Assembly: GCA_024644405.1 (NCBI GenBank)
Contig: JAHELC010000002.1
Coordinates: 62,001 to 126,000, forward strand
Direction: 5' to 3'
Source: Nitrospinaceae bacterium
GTDB taxonomy: Bacteria > Nitrospinota > Nitrospinia > Nitrospinales > Nitrospinaceae
DNA: 64,000 nt
Shown: one piece after another, positions 9,034 to 17,368 of the stretch
Layout of the letters: the number at the start of each line of letters is the position of its first letter
Position numbering within the stretch: position 1 is the first letter of the stretch
The notes under the pieces: model-generated
Told to the model about the DNA's origin: nothing
What the model saw: the letters and a program-made list of their open reading frames with translations, nothing else
Databases searched by the model: none
Made by a program: the position numbers and the translations under genes

Positions 9034-9834
9034 TTAAAAATATTCCGGTTTCTTTTTTTTGAATCCCAACATGTCGCTCCCAATCACCTGCCGGAACTCC
9101 TCCCAATAGGATTTTAACATTCCGGACAGAGGGATCCAGCTCTTCATTTCGATACCCATCGTTCCCAGCATCCCCTTCGCCACGTGAGACCAGGCGTGGT
9201 GCGCGCGTAACCACCCGTAGTGGATTTCATCAAAACCCAGGTAGCGGTCCATATCGGGAATCAAATGGCAATGCCTCGAAGCGAACTCCCTTAAAAACTG
9301 ATTGACCTTGATGATTCCCGCGGTTGCTTCATTATAAGAAACCCGTGAATGGGGAAACAAGAGTGAACGAAGCATATAAAAGATGAAGGGGTGCACCCCT
9401 TTTTCGAAGATGGCGGGGAGAGTGGTGTAAAAAATCTCCGCATTCATCGATTGCAGTCGGGTGAAAATCTGTTGGATAGTTTCAATCACCTGCTCAGGCG
9501 GCACGTCATACATAATATCGTTGCCGACGTCGGTGACCAGAGCGACCACATGGTAGCCCGATTCCGATTTTTTGTGTGCCGTCTCAAAAATATCACTGGA
9601 ATGAATCGGAGGATAAACCACATTCAACAATCCTCCGGAGGTGCAGTACGCCCGCCCGGGACCGCAGGCAATCACCACATCGACCTTCCGGGGATGCAGG
9701 CAGGCTTTCATGTGCCGGGCCAGGGCGAAGCACCCGCGGGAAAGGTTACTGGCTCCCAGTAAAACCAGCAGCACGGGAGGATCGGGATTCAAGGGAGAAC
9801 CCGTCGTCGGTTTTTCATCAGGTTTAACCGTCAT
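9034..9834 (-). CDS. SGNH-type hydrolase-like protein
   Basis: A 266-aa protein without a signal peptide that shows the four SGNH blocks in order. These are LLGASN (Ser29, nucleophile position), GPGRAY as a possible block II, TDVGND (Gly104, Asn105) and DEIHYGW (Asp202, His205). SGNH enzymes are esterases or acyl hydrolases. Its partner downstream is a PlsC acyltransferase, 12 bases away, which suggests a role in acyl-lipid editing. The block I sequence is GASN rather than GDSL, so it is a divergent member and could act on an unusual ester. Assignment rests on motifs only. Confidence 0.6.
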   Translation of the reverse strand: MTVKPDEKPTTGSPLNPDPPVLLVLLGASNLSRGCFALARHMKACLHPRKVDVVIACGPGRAYCTSGGLLNVVYPPIHSSDIFETAHKKSESGYHVVALVTDVGNDIMYDVPPEQVIETIQQIFTRLQSMNAEIFYTTLPAIFEKGVHPFIFYMLRSLLFPHSRVSYNEATAGIIKVNQFLREFASRHCHLIPDMDRYLGFDEIHYGWLRAHHAWSHVAKGMLGTMGIEMKSWIPLSGMLKSYWEEFRQVIGSDMLGFKKKKPEYF

Positions 9835-9914
9835 GCGGCCTCATTAGAAAAGGCTGAAGAGAGTGGCGTCTGTTTCAATAATACCGGTGCTTCAAGGAGG
9901 GTTGATTGGGGTGC

Positions 9915-10817
9915 TCAAGGGTAATATCTGTATTCCATCGGAAGGCCCGCTATGTTTGCCCGCTCTTCCAGGGCGTTGTGGAGTTTTCGGTAATGCCGGA
10001 TCAGTTTTTTAACTCGTTTTAATACTTTATAATTACTGCGTACTTGTTTTGCAGCCTTCTGCAGTTCACGCAAATTATCCGCATAGGTTTTATATTTATT
10101 CTTCCACCACTTTTCGTTCTTGCCGTCCCAATACTCATCCTCCGGATTGCCAAGAGGTTTCAGAATCAGTTCGGAATTTTCCTGGTTCATTTCCATTCTA
10201 AATTCACCAAGAAACGCCATCCCCAAAAGACCGTCCATGCCCCCCATATATGGATTAATGCTGGCTTCCAGATTCAGTGCTTCGGCGCTGCCGACTTTTA
10301 ACGAATCCAGCACAAACAGGGGAGCTTCAATGGTGCCGCCGGCAGTATTGAACCCGACTTTGGGGAGGCCGTTTCTTTTCCTGATTCCCAATCGTTTTCC
10401 CACACTGTCGGACAGAATAATCATCGTGGCACCGGTATCCACCACCAGGTCCGCCCTGACCGTGCCGTTCAGGACCACCTCCACCACATAATGGCCGCCC
10501 TGTCGAGACTTGGCTTTGATCACATGATTGACCGGCTTTGCCTTCGGCCCCGGATCCTCCACCGGATTCTTGTTGGATGTCGGCGCCGGCTTGGAAGATT
10601 GGGCCGGTTTCCCGTCCATGGTCTTCAGCTTGCCTTTTTCGCGGTACTGGGGAGGGATTTTGGAAAGGCTGTCGGTAAAATGAGTTTTGCCATTTTCGTC
10701 TTTCCATTTGAAAATGGCGGATTGGGAAGGAACCGCAAACGTCAGAACAACCAATACACCCAAGGCGCAGGAAAATTTAATCCATGGACTCAAAGGATAT
10801 CGGTTTGACATAGACAT
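9915..10817 (-). CDS. Secreted retropepsin-like aspartic protease with DUF4124 domain
   Basis: The recommended ATG at 10817 gives MSMSNRY followed by a signal peptide ending SQSA. An in-frame ATG at 10874 would add 19 residues but spoil the signal peptide. A DUF4124-like segment follows (IFKWKDENGKTHFTD), then a Pro/Lys-rich linker. Next is a retropepsin-type domain with the catalytic motif VVDTGATMIILS and a second LLGMAFLGEF block, as in clan AA single-domain proteases. A Lys/Arg-rich helical tail ends the protein. The start lies about 40 bases inside the end of ftsK, so the genes are translationally linked. It probably acts in the periplasm as a dimer; the target is unknown. Confidence 0.75.
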   Translation of the reverse strand: MSMSNRYPLSPWIKFSCALGVLVVLTFAVPSQSAIFKWKDENGKTHFTDSLSKIPPQYREKGKLKTMDGKPAQSSKPAPTSNKNPVEDPGPKAKPVNHVIKAKSRQGGHYVVEVVLNGTVRADLVVDTGATMIILSDSVGKRLGIRKRNGLPKVGFNTAGGTIEAPLFVLDSLKVGSAEALNLEASINPYMGGMDGLLGMAFLGEFRMEMNQENSELILKPLGNPEDEYWDGKNEKWWKNKYKTYADNLRELQKAAKQVRSNYKVLKRVKKLIRHYRKLHNALEERANIAGLPMEYRYYP

Positions 10818-13191
10818 CTCGCGGCTTGATCCCATCTGAAGGCCCAACCACGCCTTCACGTTCCATAATTTCAACCATGCGTGCCGCCCGGTTGTAGCCG
10901 ACCCGCAGTTTTCTCTGAATCATCGATATCGAAGCCTGCCGCTCCCGGGCAACGAGGGCGACCGCTTCATCGTATTTTTCGTCAAATTCCTCTTCGTCCT
11001 CTTCCGCGCGGGTCGCCTCGACGACCTGCTCAAACACGTCGTCTTCGTATTCCGGCTTTTTCTCCTGATCCTTAATGAACTTGAGGATCCGGTTGATTTC
11101 CTCGTCACTCACCATGGCCCCGTGGATTCTGTGGATCTTGGAAGTTCCTGGCGGGAGAAACAGCATGTCGCCTTTGCCCAACAGCTTCTCTGCACCGGCA
11201 CAGTCCAGAATCGTCCGGGAGTCCACGCGCGAGGTGACCTGGTAGGAAATCCGCGCTGGAAAATTGGCTTTAATGATCCCCGTCAATACATCCACCGACG
11301 GCCTCTGAGTGGCCACAATCAAGTGAATTCCCGCGGCCCGGGCCATTTGCGCCAGGCGGGTCAGCGAGTCTTCCACGCCCTTACAGGCCACCATCATCAA
11401 ATCCGCTAACTCATCGATTACTATTACAATGTAAGGGAGTTTCGTGGGAATTTCCATCTCTGATTTTTCGGTTGTAAACTCCTCATTCAGCCCGTCCGCA
11501 GCCTCAGGTTCCACCACTGGGTCTTTTACTTTGTATTTTGGGATTTTAGGCTTTCGTTTCCGGTTGTGCTCCAGTTGCAGTTTATCCACTTTCTGATTGA
11601 AACCGGAAATATTGCGCACGGAACTTTCGGCCATCAATTTGTAGCGCCGTTCCATTTCCGAAACCGCCCATTGCAGAGCCGCCGCCGCCTTTTTGGGATT
11701 GGTCACGACAGGCGCAATCAAATGCGGAATACCATCGTACATGTTCAGCTCCAGCATTTTGGGATCGATCATGATCATCTTGACCTCTTCCGGGGTCGCG
11801 TTGAGCAGCAGACTGCAGATCATGGTGTTGATGCCGACCGATTTGCCGGAGCCGGTGGACCCCGCCATCAACAGATGCGGTACCTGCGCCAGATCTTCCG
11901 CGACCGGTCGGCCGATGTGGTCCTTGCCCACCGCCAGGGCGATCTTGGAATGGGTTTCCTGAAACGACTCCGAGCAGATGATTTCCTTGAAGGAGACGGT
12001 TTCACGTTTGGGATTGGGGAGCTCGATGCCCACCACCGACTTGCCGGGTACCGGCGCCAGAATCCGTACGCTCGGGGCACGCATGGCCAACGCCAGATCG
12101 TCCGTCAACGACAGAATGCGGCTGACCTTGATCCCCGACCCCGGTTCAAATTCATACAAGGTGATCACCGGACCCGGCAACACCTGAACCACCCGCCCTT
12201 CCACTCCGAAATCCGCCAGTTTCTTTTCCAGAATGGTGGAATTGAGCATCAACTCTTCCCGCATCTTTCCCGCGTCCCGGATTTCAGTGGGGTCGTTCAA
12301 CAGGGTCACCGGAGGCACCTGGTAATCTCCCGATTCGTTCGCAAAAGGAAAATTTTTCTGAACGGCAAACTCTTCTTTCTTTTCCGGCTCTTTGTCTTTT
12401 TTCTGCATCCTCGGAAAATCGTCCAGGGTTTTCGGTGACGGACTCAATAATTCACGCGAGACGATCACGGGCTCGCTCAATTTCCGGAACTTGCCCTTTT
12501 CCCTGCGGGCCGATCGCCAGATGCGTACGGTCTCCCGCATCCAGTCCTTGAATTCCCCAAGGACCCGCACCAGCAAGGTTGCCACGGCGCGGATGCTTTT
12601 TAATCCCCACCGAAATAAAACCACGAAGGCGAGGCCGGTGGTTTGAAGCAATCTGTTGGCCGGCACTCCGGACATGGCCAGCGTGGACACAAACAAGGTC
12701 ATGACCAACACAAGATGAGCGCCGACAACGCTCAACCAGAGAACCAGCCAGCTGGAAGTCTGCGCTCCGACCACACCCCCCGTTTCAACATCTTTACCAA
12801 AAAAGGGATCGTGGGCGAACTGTAGAGCCAGCAAAGCACACAAAGCAATCAGAAATACCGAACCGAAAAACAACACCAGCGGCCAGCGGCGAAACTGTTG
12901 CCCGCGAATGACCGCCCAACCCACCAGGATCGCGACGAGCGGAAACACAAACGCTCCAGTACCGAATATCCGGACGAGGCCGTCCGCCAGATAGGAACCC
13001 ACCAGGCCCCCGTAATTCTGTATCTCGTTCTCTTGCGAAGAAAACTGATGGAACGAGGGATCGTGAGGTGAATAGGAAATCATTGATATCAACGCCAAGA
13101 CGGCGAACCCGGAGATTCCGATCCCCAGAAAATCACGGGTCAGGGTATGGTCACGGGTCAATGCAGGGTCGGGAGATTTTTTTCCGCTCAT
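10777..13191 (-). CDS. ftsK: DNA translocase FtsK
   Basis: An 804-aa FtsK/SpoIIIE DNA pump that moves chromosome ends through the closing septum. About four N-terminal membrane helices (residues 20-195) are followed by a charged linker. The motor has Walker A GSTGSGKS at 444-451 and Walker B IVIDELADLMM near 589-600. A C-terminal gamma winged helix (about 730-800; RKLRVGYNRAARMVE) reads KOPS-type DNA signs. The segment between the motor strands (about 536-583) carries an extra Lys/Glu-rich stretch not usual in FtsK. Its ATG shares one base with the nadB stop (TAATG), so the two are coupled. Confidence 0.96.
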   Translation of the reverse strand: MSGKKSPDPALTRDHTLTRDFLGIGISGFAVLALISMISYSPHDPSFHQFSSQENEIQNYGGLVGSYLADGLVRIFGTGAFVFPLVAILVGWAVIRGQQFRRWPLVLFFGSVFLIALCALLALQFAHDPFFGKDVETGGVVGAQTSSWLVLWLSVVGAHLVLVMTLFVSTLAMSGVPANRLLQTTGLAFVVLFRWGLKSIRAVATLLVRVLGEFKDWMRETVRIWRSARREKGKFRKLSEPVIVSRELLSPSPKTLDDFPRMQKKDKEPEKKEEFAVQKNFPFANESGDYQVPPVTLLNDPTEIRDAGKMREELMLNSTILEKKLADFGVEGRVVQVLPGPVITLYEFEPGSGIKVSRILSLTDDLALAMRAPSVRILAPVPGKSVVGIELPNPKRETVSFKEIICSESFQETHSKIALAVGKDHIGRPVAEDLAQVPHLLMAGSTGSGKSVGINTMICSLLLNATPEEVKMIMIDPKMLELNMYDGIPHLIAPVVTNPKKAAAALQWAVSEMERRYKLMAESSVRNISGFNQKVDKLQLEHNRKRKPKIPKYKVKDPVVEPEAADGLNEEFTTEKSEMEIPTKLPYIVIVIDELADLMMVACKGVEDSLTRLAQMARAAGIHLIVATQRPSVDVLTGIIKANFPARISYQVTSRVDSRTILDCAGAEKLLGKGDMLFLPPGTSKIHRIHGAMVSDEEINRILKFIKDQEKKPEYEDDVFEQVVEATRAEEDEEEFDEKYDEAVALVARERQASISMIQRKLRVGYNRAARMVEIMEREGVVGPSDGIKPRDVYVKPISFESMD

Positions 13192-14858
13192 TATTTTGAA
13201 CTCGCATCTTTTTGAGGGGTTATCAATCGTTGAACAGTGTCCTGCAAAACCGTGTTCTGCACTTCCCGAGCCTCGTCCGGCCGGGGATAATCCAGGTTGT
13301 AATGCAGGCCACGGCTTTCTTTGCGTTCGAGGGCACCGTTGATGATCAACTGTCCAGTGAGCGCGATGTTGCGCAGCTCCAAAGTATCGCGCGTGATTTT
13401 AAAACTCCAGTAATACTCCTTAATCTCTTCCAGCAGCATTTCGATCCGGCGGCGCGCCCGGATCAACCGTTTGTCGGAACGCACGATGCCGACGTAATTC
13501 CACATCAGCCGCCGGATTTCGTCCCAGTTGTGGGAAACGACGACCGACTCGTCGCTTTCCACCGCATCGCCGCTGTCCCATTCCGGCAGGCGTTCCTGAA
13601 GTTGCAGGAGCGCCCGGGAAGTCCGGTTCAATTCCGCGGCTTTGGCAGCGGCCCGGTGCGACAGCACCAGACCTTCCAGCAATGAGTTGCTGGCCAGCCG
13701 GTTGGCCCCGTGCAATCCTGAATAACACACTTCGCCCGAAGCAAACAAACGGGGGATGTTGGTCTGGCCGTTCAAATCCACCATCACACCACCGCACATG
13801 TAATGCGCCGCGGGAACGACGGGGATCGGCTGCTCGGTCATATCGAAACCAAACTCCTTGCAGGTTTTAAAAATATTCGGGAAGCGTTCCCGCGTGCGGT
13901 ACCCTTCCAGATGCGTGACGTCGAGGTACACGCAAACGTCGCCGCTTTTTTTCATTTCGTAGTCGATCGCGCGGGCCACCACGTCGCGCGGCGCCAGGCA
14001 TCCCAGCGAATGATAATTTTCCATGAACGTGTCGCCGTTTTTCAAACGGAGGACGCCGCCTTCCCCGCGCACCGCTTCCGAAATCAAAAACGATTTCGCC
14101 TGCGGGTGGTACAGGCAGGTGGGATGGAACTGGAAAAACTCCATGTTGGCGATCTTCGCACCGGCGCGATAAGCCAGCGCAATGCCGTCGCCGGTGGCGG
14201 TATCGGGGTTGGACGTATACAGGTAAACTTTACCCGCACCACCGGTGGCCAGCAAAACGGCCTTGCCGGTAAAAGTGACGACCTCGCCGGTTTGTTCGTC
14301 CAGGGCGTACAATCCGAGGGCTTCGTCTCCCTTGCTTCCGGGCTGGATCCTGGGATCGATGTTGGAACGGGTGATGATATCGATCCCCATATGATAGGGA
14401 TAAATTTCGATATTCGGTTTGGTGCGGACGGCTTCGATCAGGGCGCGTTCGATTTCCCAGCCGGTGAGATCGTCGGCGTGCAGGATGCGGCGTTTGGAAT
14501 GTCCCCCTTCTTGAGTCAGATCAAAACTGTCCGCCCCCTGAGTGCGGGTGAATTTGGTTCCGAGTTGAATCAATTCCCGGACCCGGGCGGGTCCTTCGCG
14601 GACAATACAACGAACGACGTCTTCCTGGCACAGGCCGCGGCCGGCTTCGATGGTATCGGACACATGGAGGTCGACCGAATCATCTTCCGCCATGACCGAA
14701 GCGATCCCTCCCTGGGCGTAGCGGGTGGCCGACTCTTCGACGGCATCCTTGGTAATCAGGGCCACGGAGCCAAATTCGGCAATTTTCAGAGCGAAAGTGA
14801 GGCCGGCAAGGCCGCTGCCAATAACGATGTAATCCCGAGCGACTTTCATACCCGCCAT
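13191..14858 (-). CDS. nadB: L-aspartate oxidase
   Basis: A 555-aa flavoprotein that oxidises L-aspartate to iminoaspartate, the first step of bacterial NAD synthesis. The FAD-binding N-terminus reads IVIGSGLAGLTFALK. The fumarate-reductase-like region includes ARYAQGGIASVM, FHPTCLY and SEAVRGEGG, and the C-terminus has the helical domain of the family. The length is normal. The ATG at 14858 and one nine bases later are both possible. nadD for the same pathway lies at 29682 on the other strand, while nadA and nadC are not in the window. It is followed without a gap by ftsK. Confidence 0.95.
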   Translation of the reverse strand: MAGMKVARDYIVIGSGLAGLTFALKIAEFGSVALITKDAVEESATRYAQGGIASVMAEDDSVDLHVSDTIEAGRGLCQEDVVRCIVREGPARVRELIQLGTKFTRTQGADSFDLTQEGGHSKRRILHADDLTGWEIERALIEAVRTKPNIEIYPYHMGIDIITRSNIDPRIQPGSKGDEALGLYALDEQTGEVVTFTGKAVLLATGGAGKVYLYTSNPDTATGDGIALAYRAGAKIANMEFFQFHPTCLYHPQAKSFLISEAVRGEGGVLRLKNGDTFMENYHSLGCLAPRDVVARAIDYEMKKSGDVCVYLDVTHLEGYRTRERFPNIFKTCKEFGFDMTEQPIPVVPAAHYMCGGVMVDLNGQTNIPRLFASGEVCYSGLHGANRLASNSLLEGLVLSHRAAAKAAELNRTSRALLQLQERLPEWDSGDAVESDESVVVSHNWDEIRRLMWNYVGIVRSDKRLIRARRRIEMLLEEIKEYYWSFKITRDTLELRNIALTGQLIINGALERKESRGLHYNLDYPRPDEAREVQNTVLQDTVQRLITPQKDASSK

Positions 14859-14898
14859 TATATGGATTTAGGCCTTTAAAATCAATAAGATATTGATA

Positions 14899-14937
14899 AA
14901 CCGCCGGTTATGGGGAAAACCGGGGCCGCGGGCGGTT
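14899..14937 (-). terminator. Possible hairpin after the YfhO array
   Basis: An inverted repeat AACCGCC...GGCGGTT (7-bp outer arms) encloses a second CCGGTT/AACCGG pairing. It lies in the 109 bases between the last YfhO stop and nadB. Only three T follow on the minus strand, so it would be a weak terminator or simply an RNA structure. It separates the glycosyltransferase array from nadB-ftsK. Confidence 0.35.
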
Positions 14938-14967
14938 CCGGAGAATCCTTTGAGCCGCAAAATGCCT

Positions 14968-17322
14968 TTATTTATCAGGTGTTGTGCCGGATTCAGGGGA
15001 GTTTTCAGGACCCGAATCCGCAGGGAGGGATGACTTAAACCGGAGTCTTTTGATCGGCTTGCAGAGCGGTAGAGCGATCAGGACGAGCAGGAAAATAGAG
15101 CTGACGATCAGCCCTTCCTTGAACCCTTCGGGGAAGTAATCAAATTCGAGAGTATGATCGCCCGGTCCCAATTGTACCGCCCGGTAATAATGATTGGCTT
15201 GCAGGATTGTTGCCTCTTTGCCATCAACGGTCACCGTCCAGCCGGGAAAATAGATGTCATTCAATACCAGAAAGCCGTTGCCATCCTGACGGGTCTTGAT
15301 GGTGACCTGGTTGGGACGGTAACTCACTTCTTCCACCATTCCCTCAAAATGATCGGAAGGCTGGAATTCCACCGGATGGCTCAGCAGAACTTCCTTGAGG
15401 GGGTCGAACGATGTGGCATAGTAAGTGTTAAGCACCGCTCTTTCTGCCAGGACCCGCATATTGGGAGCGAGGTAAGCCCGGGGCAAAGCGTCTTTCAAAA
15501 AATACATTCGGTTGGGCAGAATCACCGGTTCTCCATCCGGTTTAAAATGGGTCTCCTGATCCAGGTTGATCCAATAGCCGACGTTACTGCGTCCCAGGAT
15601 ACGCAACCGCGTTTCGGGGCTGGATTTTCTCAACACCGACATCCAAATCAACTGGTATTTCAACCCCAATCCCAAACCCGGCCGTCCCACAACGTTTTCC
15701 ACTCCATAAACCATTCCGGTATAAGGCGTCAAATATTGTTTCAACGCCTTGACACTATGCAGCGCGGAAGGAGCGTTGGGAAACTCCACGGTACCTGGGT
15801 CTTTTTGAATGCTTCCCGAAAAAACCCGGTATTTGCCGAAGGTGTTCTGCAGGTATTTCATGTAAACCGGTTTTTCGTCATAAAAACTTCTGTCGATGAG
15901 CGGCAGCAATTTAAACTCCTTGATGCTCAAATCAATAAAAATAAGCAGAAAGACAACAACCGTAAAAAATGTTTTTTTGAGTTTGCCGAAATAAAACAGG
16001 ATGTAAACGAGCCCAAAGACAAACAGAAGGACCATGGAGTTTTCAATACCAAGAGTCGGCTGCCATATTCCGAGAAAAGCCACCAATCCAAAAATAATAA
16101 TTAAAACGGACAAAACCGGAACAAGTTTGAGGTAACGGCTTTCGGTATGCTTCACCACATAATCCAAAACGTATCCGGTAAGAAAAATTGCGGCAAACGA
16201 AGACACATAAAAATATTTGGATGGAAACCGAAACAGTTTTAACAGGGGAACCGAGTTATAGAGATATTCATAGAAGGGGTTGTATTTTCCCAACGCAAAC
16301 CATAGTCCAAATAAAAAGACCACCAACCAGAAACCGATGGGTTTCTCCCTGCGAACGAAGAACCCGATCAAGATAAAAACCAGTGCCAGGAGTCCCATAT
16401 GAACGGTGTGCAGAAACCCGTACAAAAAATCGCCTGTACTCGAATCCCCGATATAGCCTGGGGACAACACGAGAGTGGCCAGCTTGGGTAATTCCAGAGA
16501 CCAGGTGGCATGGGTTTCGTAGTCCATCCCCAGGGCTCTGGGTGAATGGGGCATAAGTTTGGCCGAGGGCCATAACTGCAGGGCCGAAAGCCCCAGTGCC
16601 AGTACCACCGCCAGGCCGAGGGAAACGGTGATACGGAGATAGGCCGAAAGTCCCTCCCCTTTGGGAGTAAACCAAAGTTGGTGGACAAACAGCAGCACCA
16701 CGGTCATCACACTGATTTCAGGACAAGACGCCAGCGTCTGGGTGGCAATGGCCAGCACGGTTCCAACAAAGTAGCCGATGTGCTTTTCCTGTCGGTATTT
16801 TTGGAACAACCAGAAAATCATCGGGAGCCACACGGCGGCCATAAAATAATTACTGAGAAGTACCGATCCGACAATAAATCCGCTCAACATCCCGGTGACG
16901 CTGGAACATAACCGGGCGGCAAAGGAAAGCCCCCAGAGTTTTCCCAACAGAAATAAAAAAATCCCCAATACCAGAAAATGGAAAAAGTAAAAAAGGTTGG
17001 TCGCTAAGACTGCGTCCTGCAAAAAGAAAAAGATACTGGGAGGATAAAAAACTCCCGGATGAAACAGGGACATGAACGGCATGCCACCGTAAACATGAGG
17101 GGACCAGTAAGGAATCACTCCCTGCTGGTAGGACTGACCGAGAAAATATCTGAACGGGTACGTAATAAAATGGAAGTCCCTGTGGAAAATAGCTTTTCCC
17201 GAAAAGAACAGCGGTGAAAAAACATTCAGCGCTATCAGGAACAACAACAGGAAGCCGGATCCTTCCCGCACCCACTCAGGCCCCGGATGGAAGTTTTTAA
17301 TGTTTACTTTGAAGTTTGACAT
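14968..17322 (-). CDS. YfhO-family GT-C membrane glycosyltransferase (copy 1)
   Basis: A 784-aa protein with about twelve membrane helices and a C-terminal periplasmic domain. The first loop holds HRDFHFITYP (Asp49 in the position of the GT-C catalytic acid), then IPYWSPHVYGGMPF and FHPGVFYPP. The C-terminal domain ends with the YfhO signature FPGWTVTVDG and a final membrane helix. YfhO of Bacillus subtilis takes sugars from undecaprenyl phosphate to decorate lipoteichoic acid. Here no teichoic acid is expected, so the acceptor must differ. It is last of four tandem paralogues, 46 bases after copy 2. The tail beyond the last helix is acidic and Ser/Pro-rich. Confidence 0.85.
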   Translation of the reverse strand: MSNFKVNIKNFHPGPEWVREGSGFLLLFLIALNVFSPLFFSGKAIFHRDFHFITYPFRYFLGQSYQQGVIPYWSPHVYGGMPFMSLFHPGVFYPPSIFFFLQDAVLATNLFYFFHFLVLGIFLFLLGKLWGLSFAARLCSSVTGMLSGFIVGSVLLSNYFMAAVWLPMIFWLFQKYRQEKHIGYFVGTVLAIATQTLASCPEISVMTVVLLFVHQLWFTPKGEGLSAYLRITVSLGLAVVLALGLSALQLWPSAKLMPHSPRALGMDYETHATWSLELPKLATLVLSPGYIGDSSTGDFLYGFLHTVHMGLLALVFILIGFFVRREKPIGFWLVVFLFGLWFALGKYNPFYEYLYNSVPLLKLFRFPSKYFYVSSFAAIFLTGYVLDYVVKHTESRYLKLVPVLSVLIIIFGLVAFLGIWQPTLGIENSMVLLFVFGLVYILFYFGKLKKTFFTVVVFLLIFIDLSIKEFKLLPLIDRSFYDEKPVYMKYLQNTFGKYRVFSGSIQKDPGTVEFPNAPSALHSVKALKQYLTPYTGMVYGVENVVGRPGLGLGLKYQLIWMSVLRKSSPETRLRILGRSNVGYWINLDQETHFKPDGEPVILPNRMYFLKDALPRAYLAPNMRVLAERAVLNTYYATSFDPLKEVLLSHPVEFQPSDHFEGMVEEVSYRPNQVTIKTRQDGNGFLVLNDIYFPGWTVTVDGKEATILQANHYYRAVQLGPGDHTLEFDYFPEGFKEGLIVSSIFLLVLIALPLCKPIKRLRFKSSLPADSGPENSPESGTTPDK

Positions 17323-17368
17323 GGATCAGTTGATGTTTTAAGTCGCGATCACAAGAGTTGTTATTTCA

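Noticed and set aside
11566-12438. 290-codon frame opposite ftsK
   Set aside because: Antisense shadow of a certain gene, with His/Gln/Arg-rich composition and no motif.
13803-14879. 358-codon frame opposite nadB
   Set aside because: Antisense shadow of a well supported gene.
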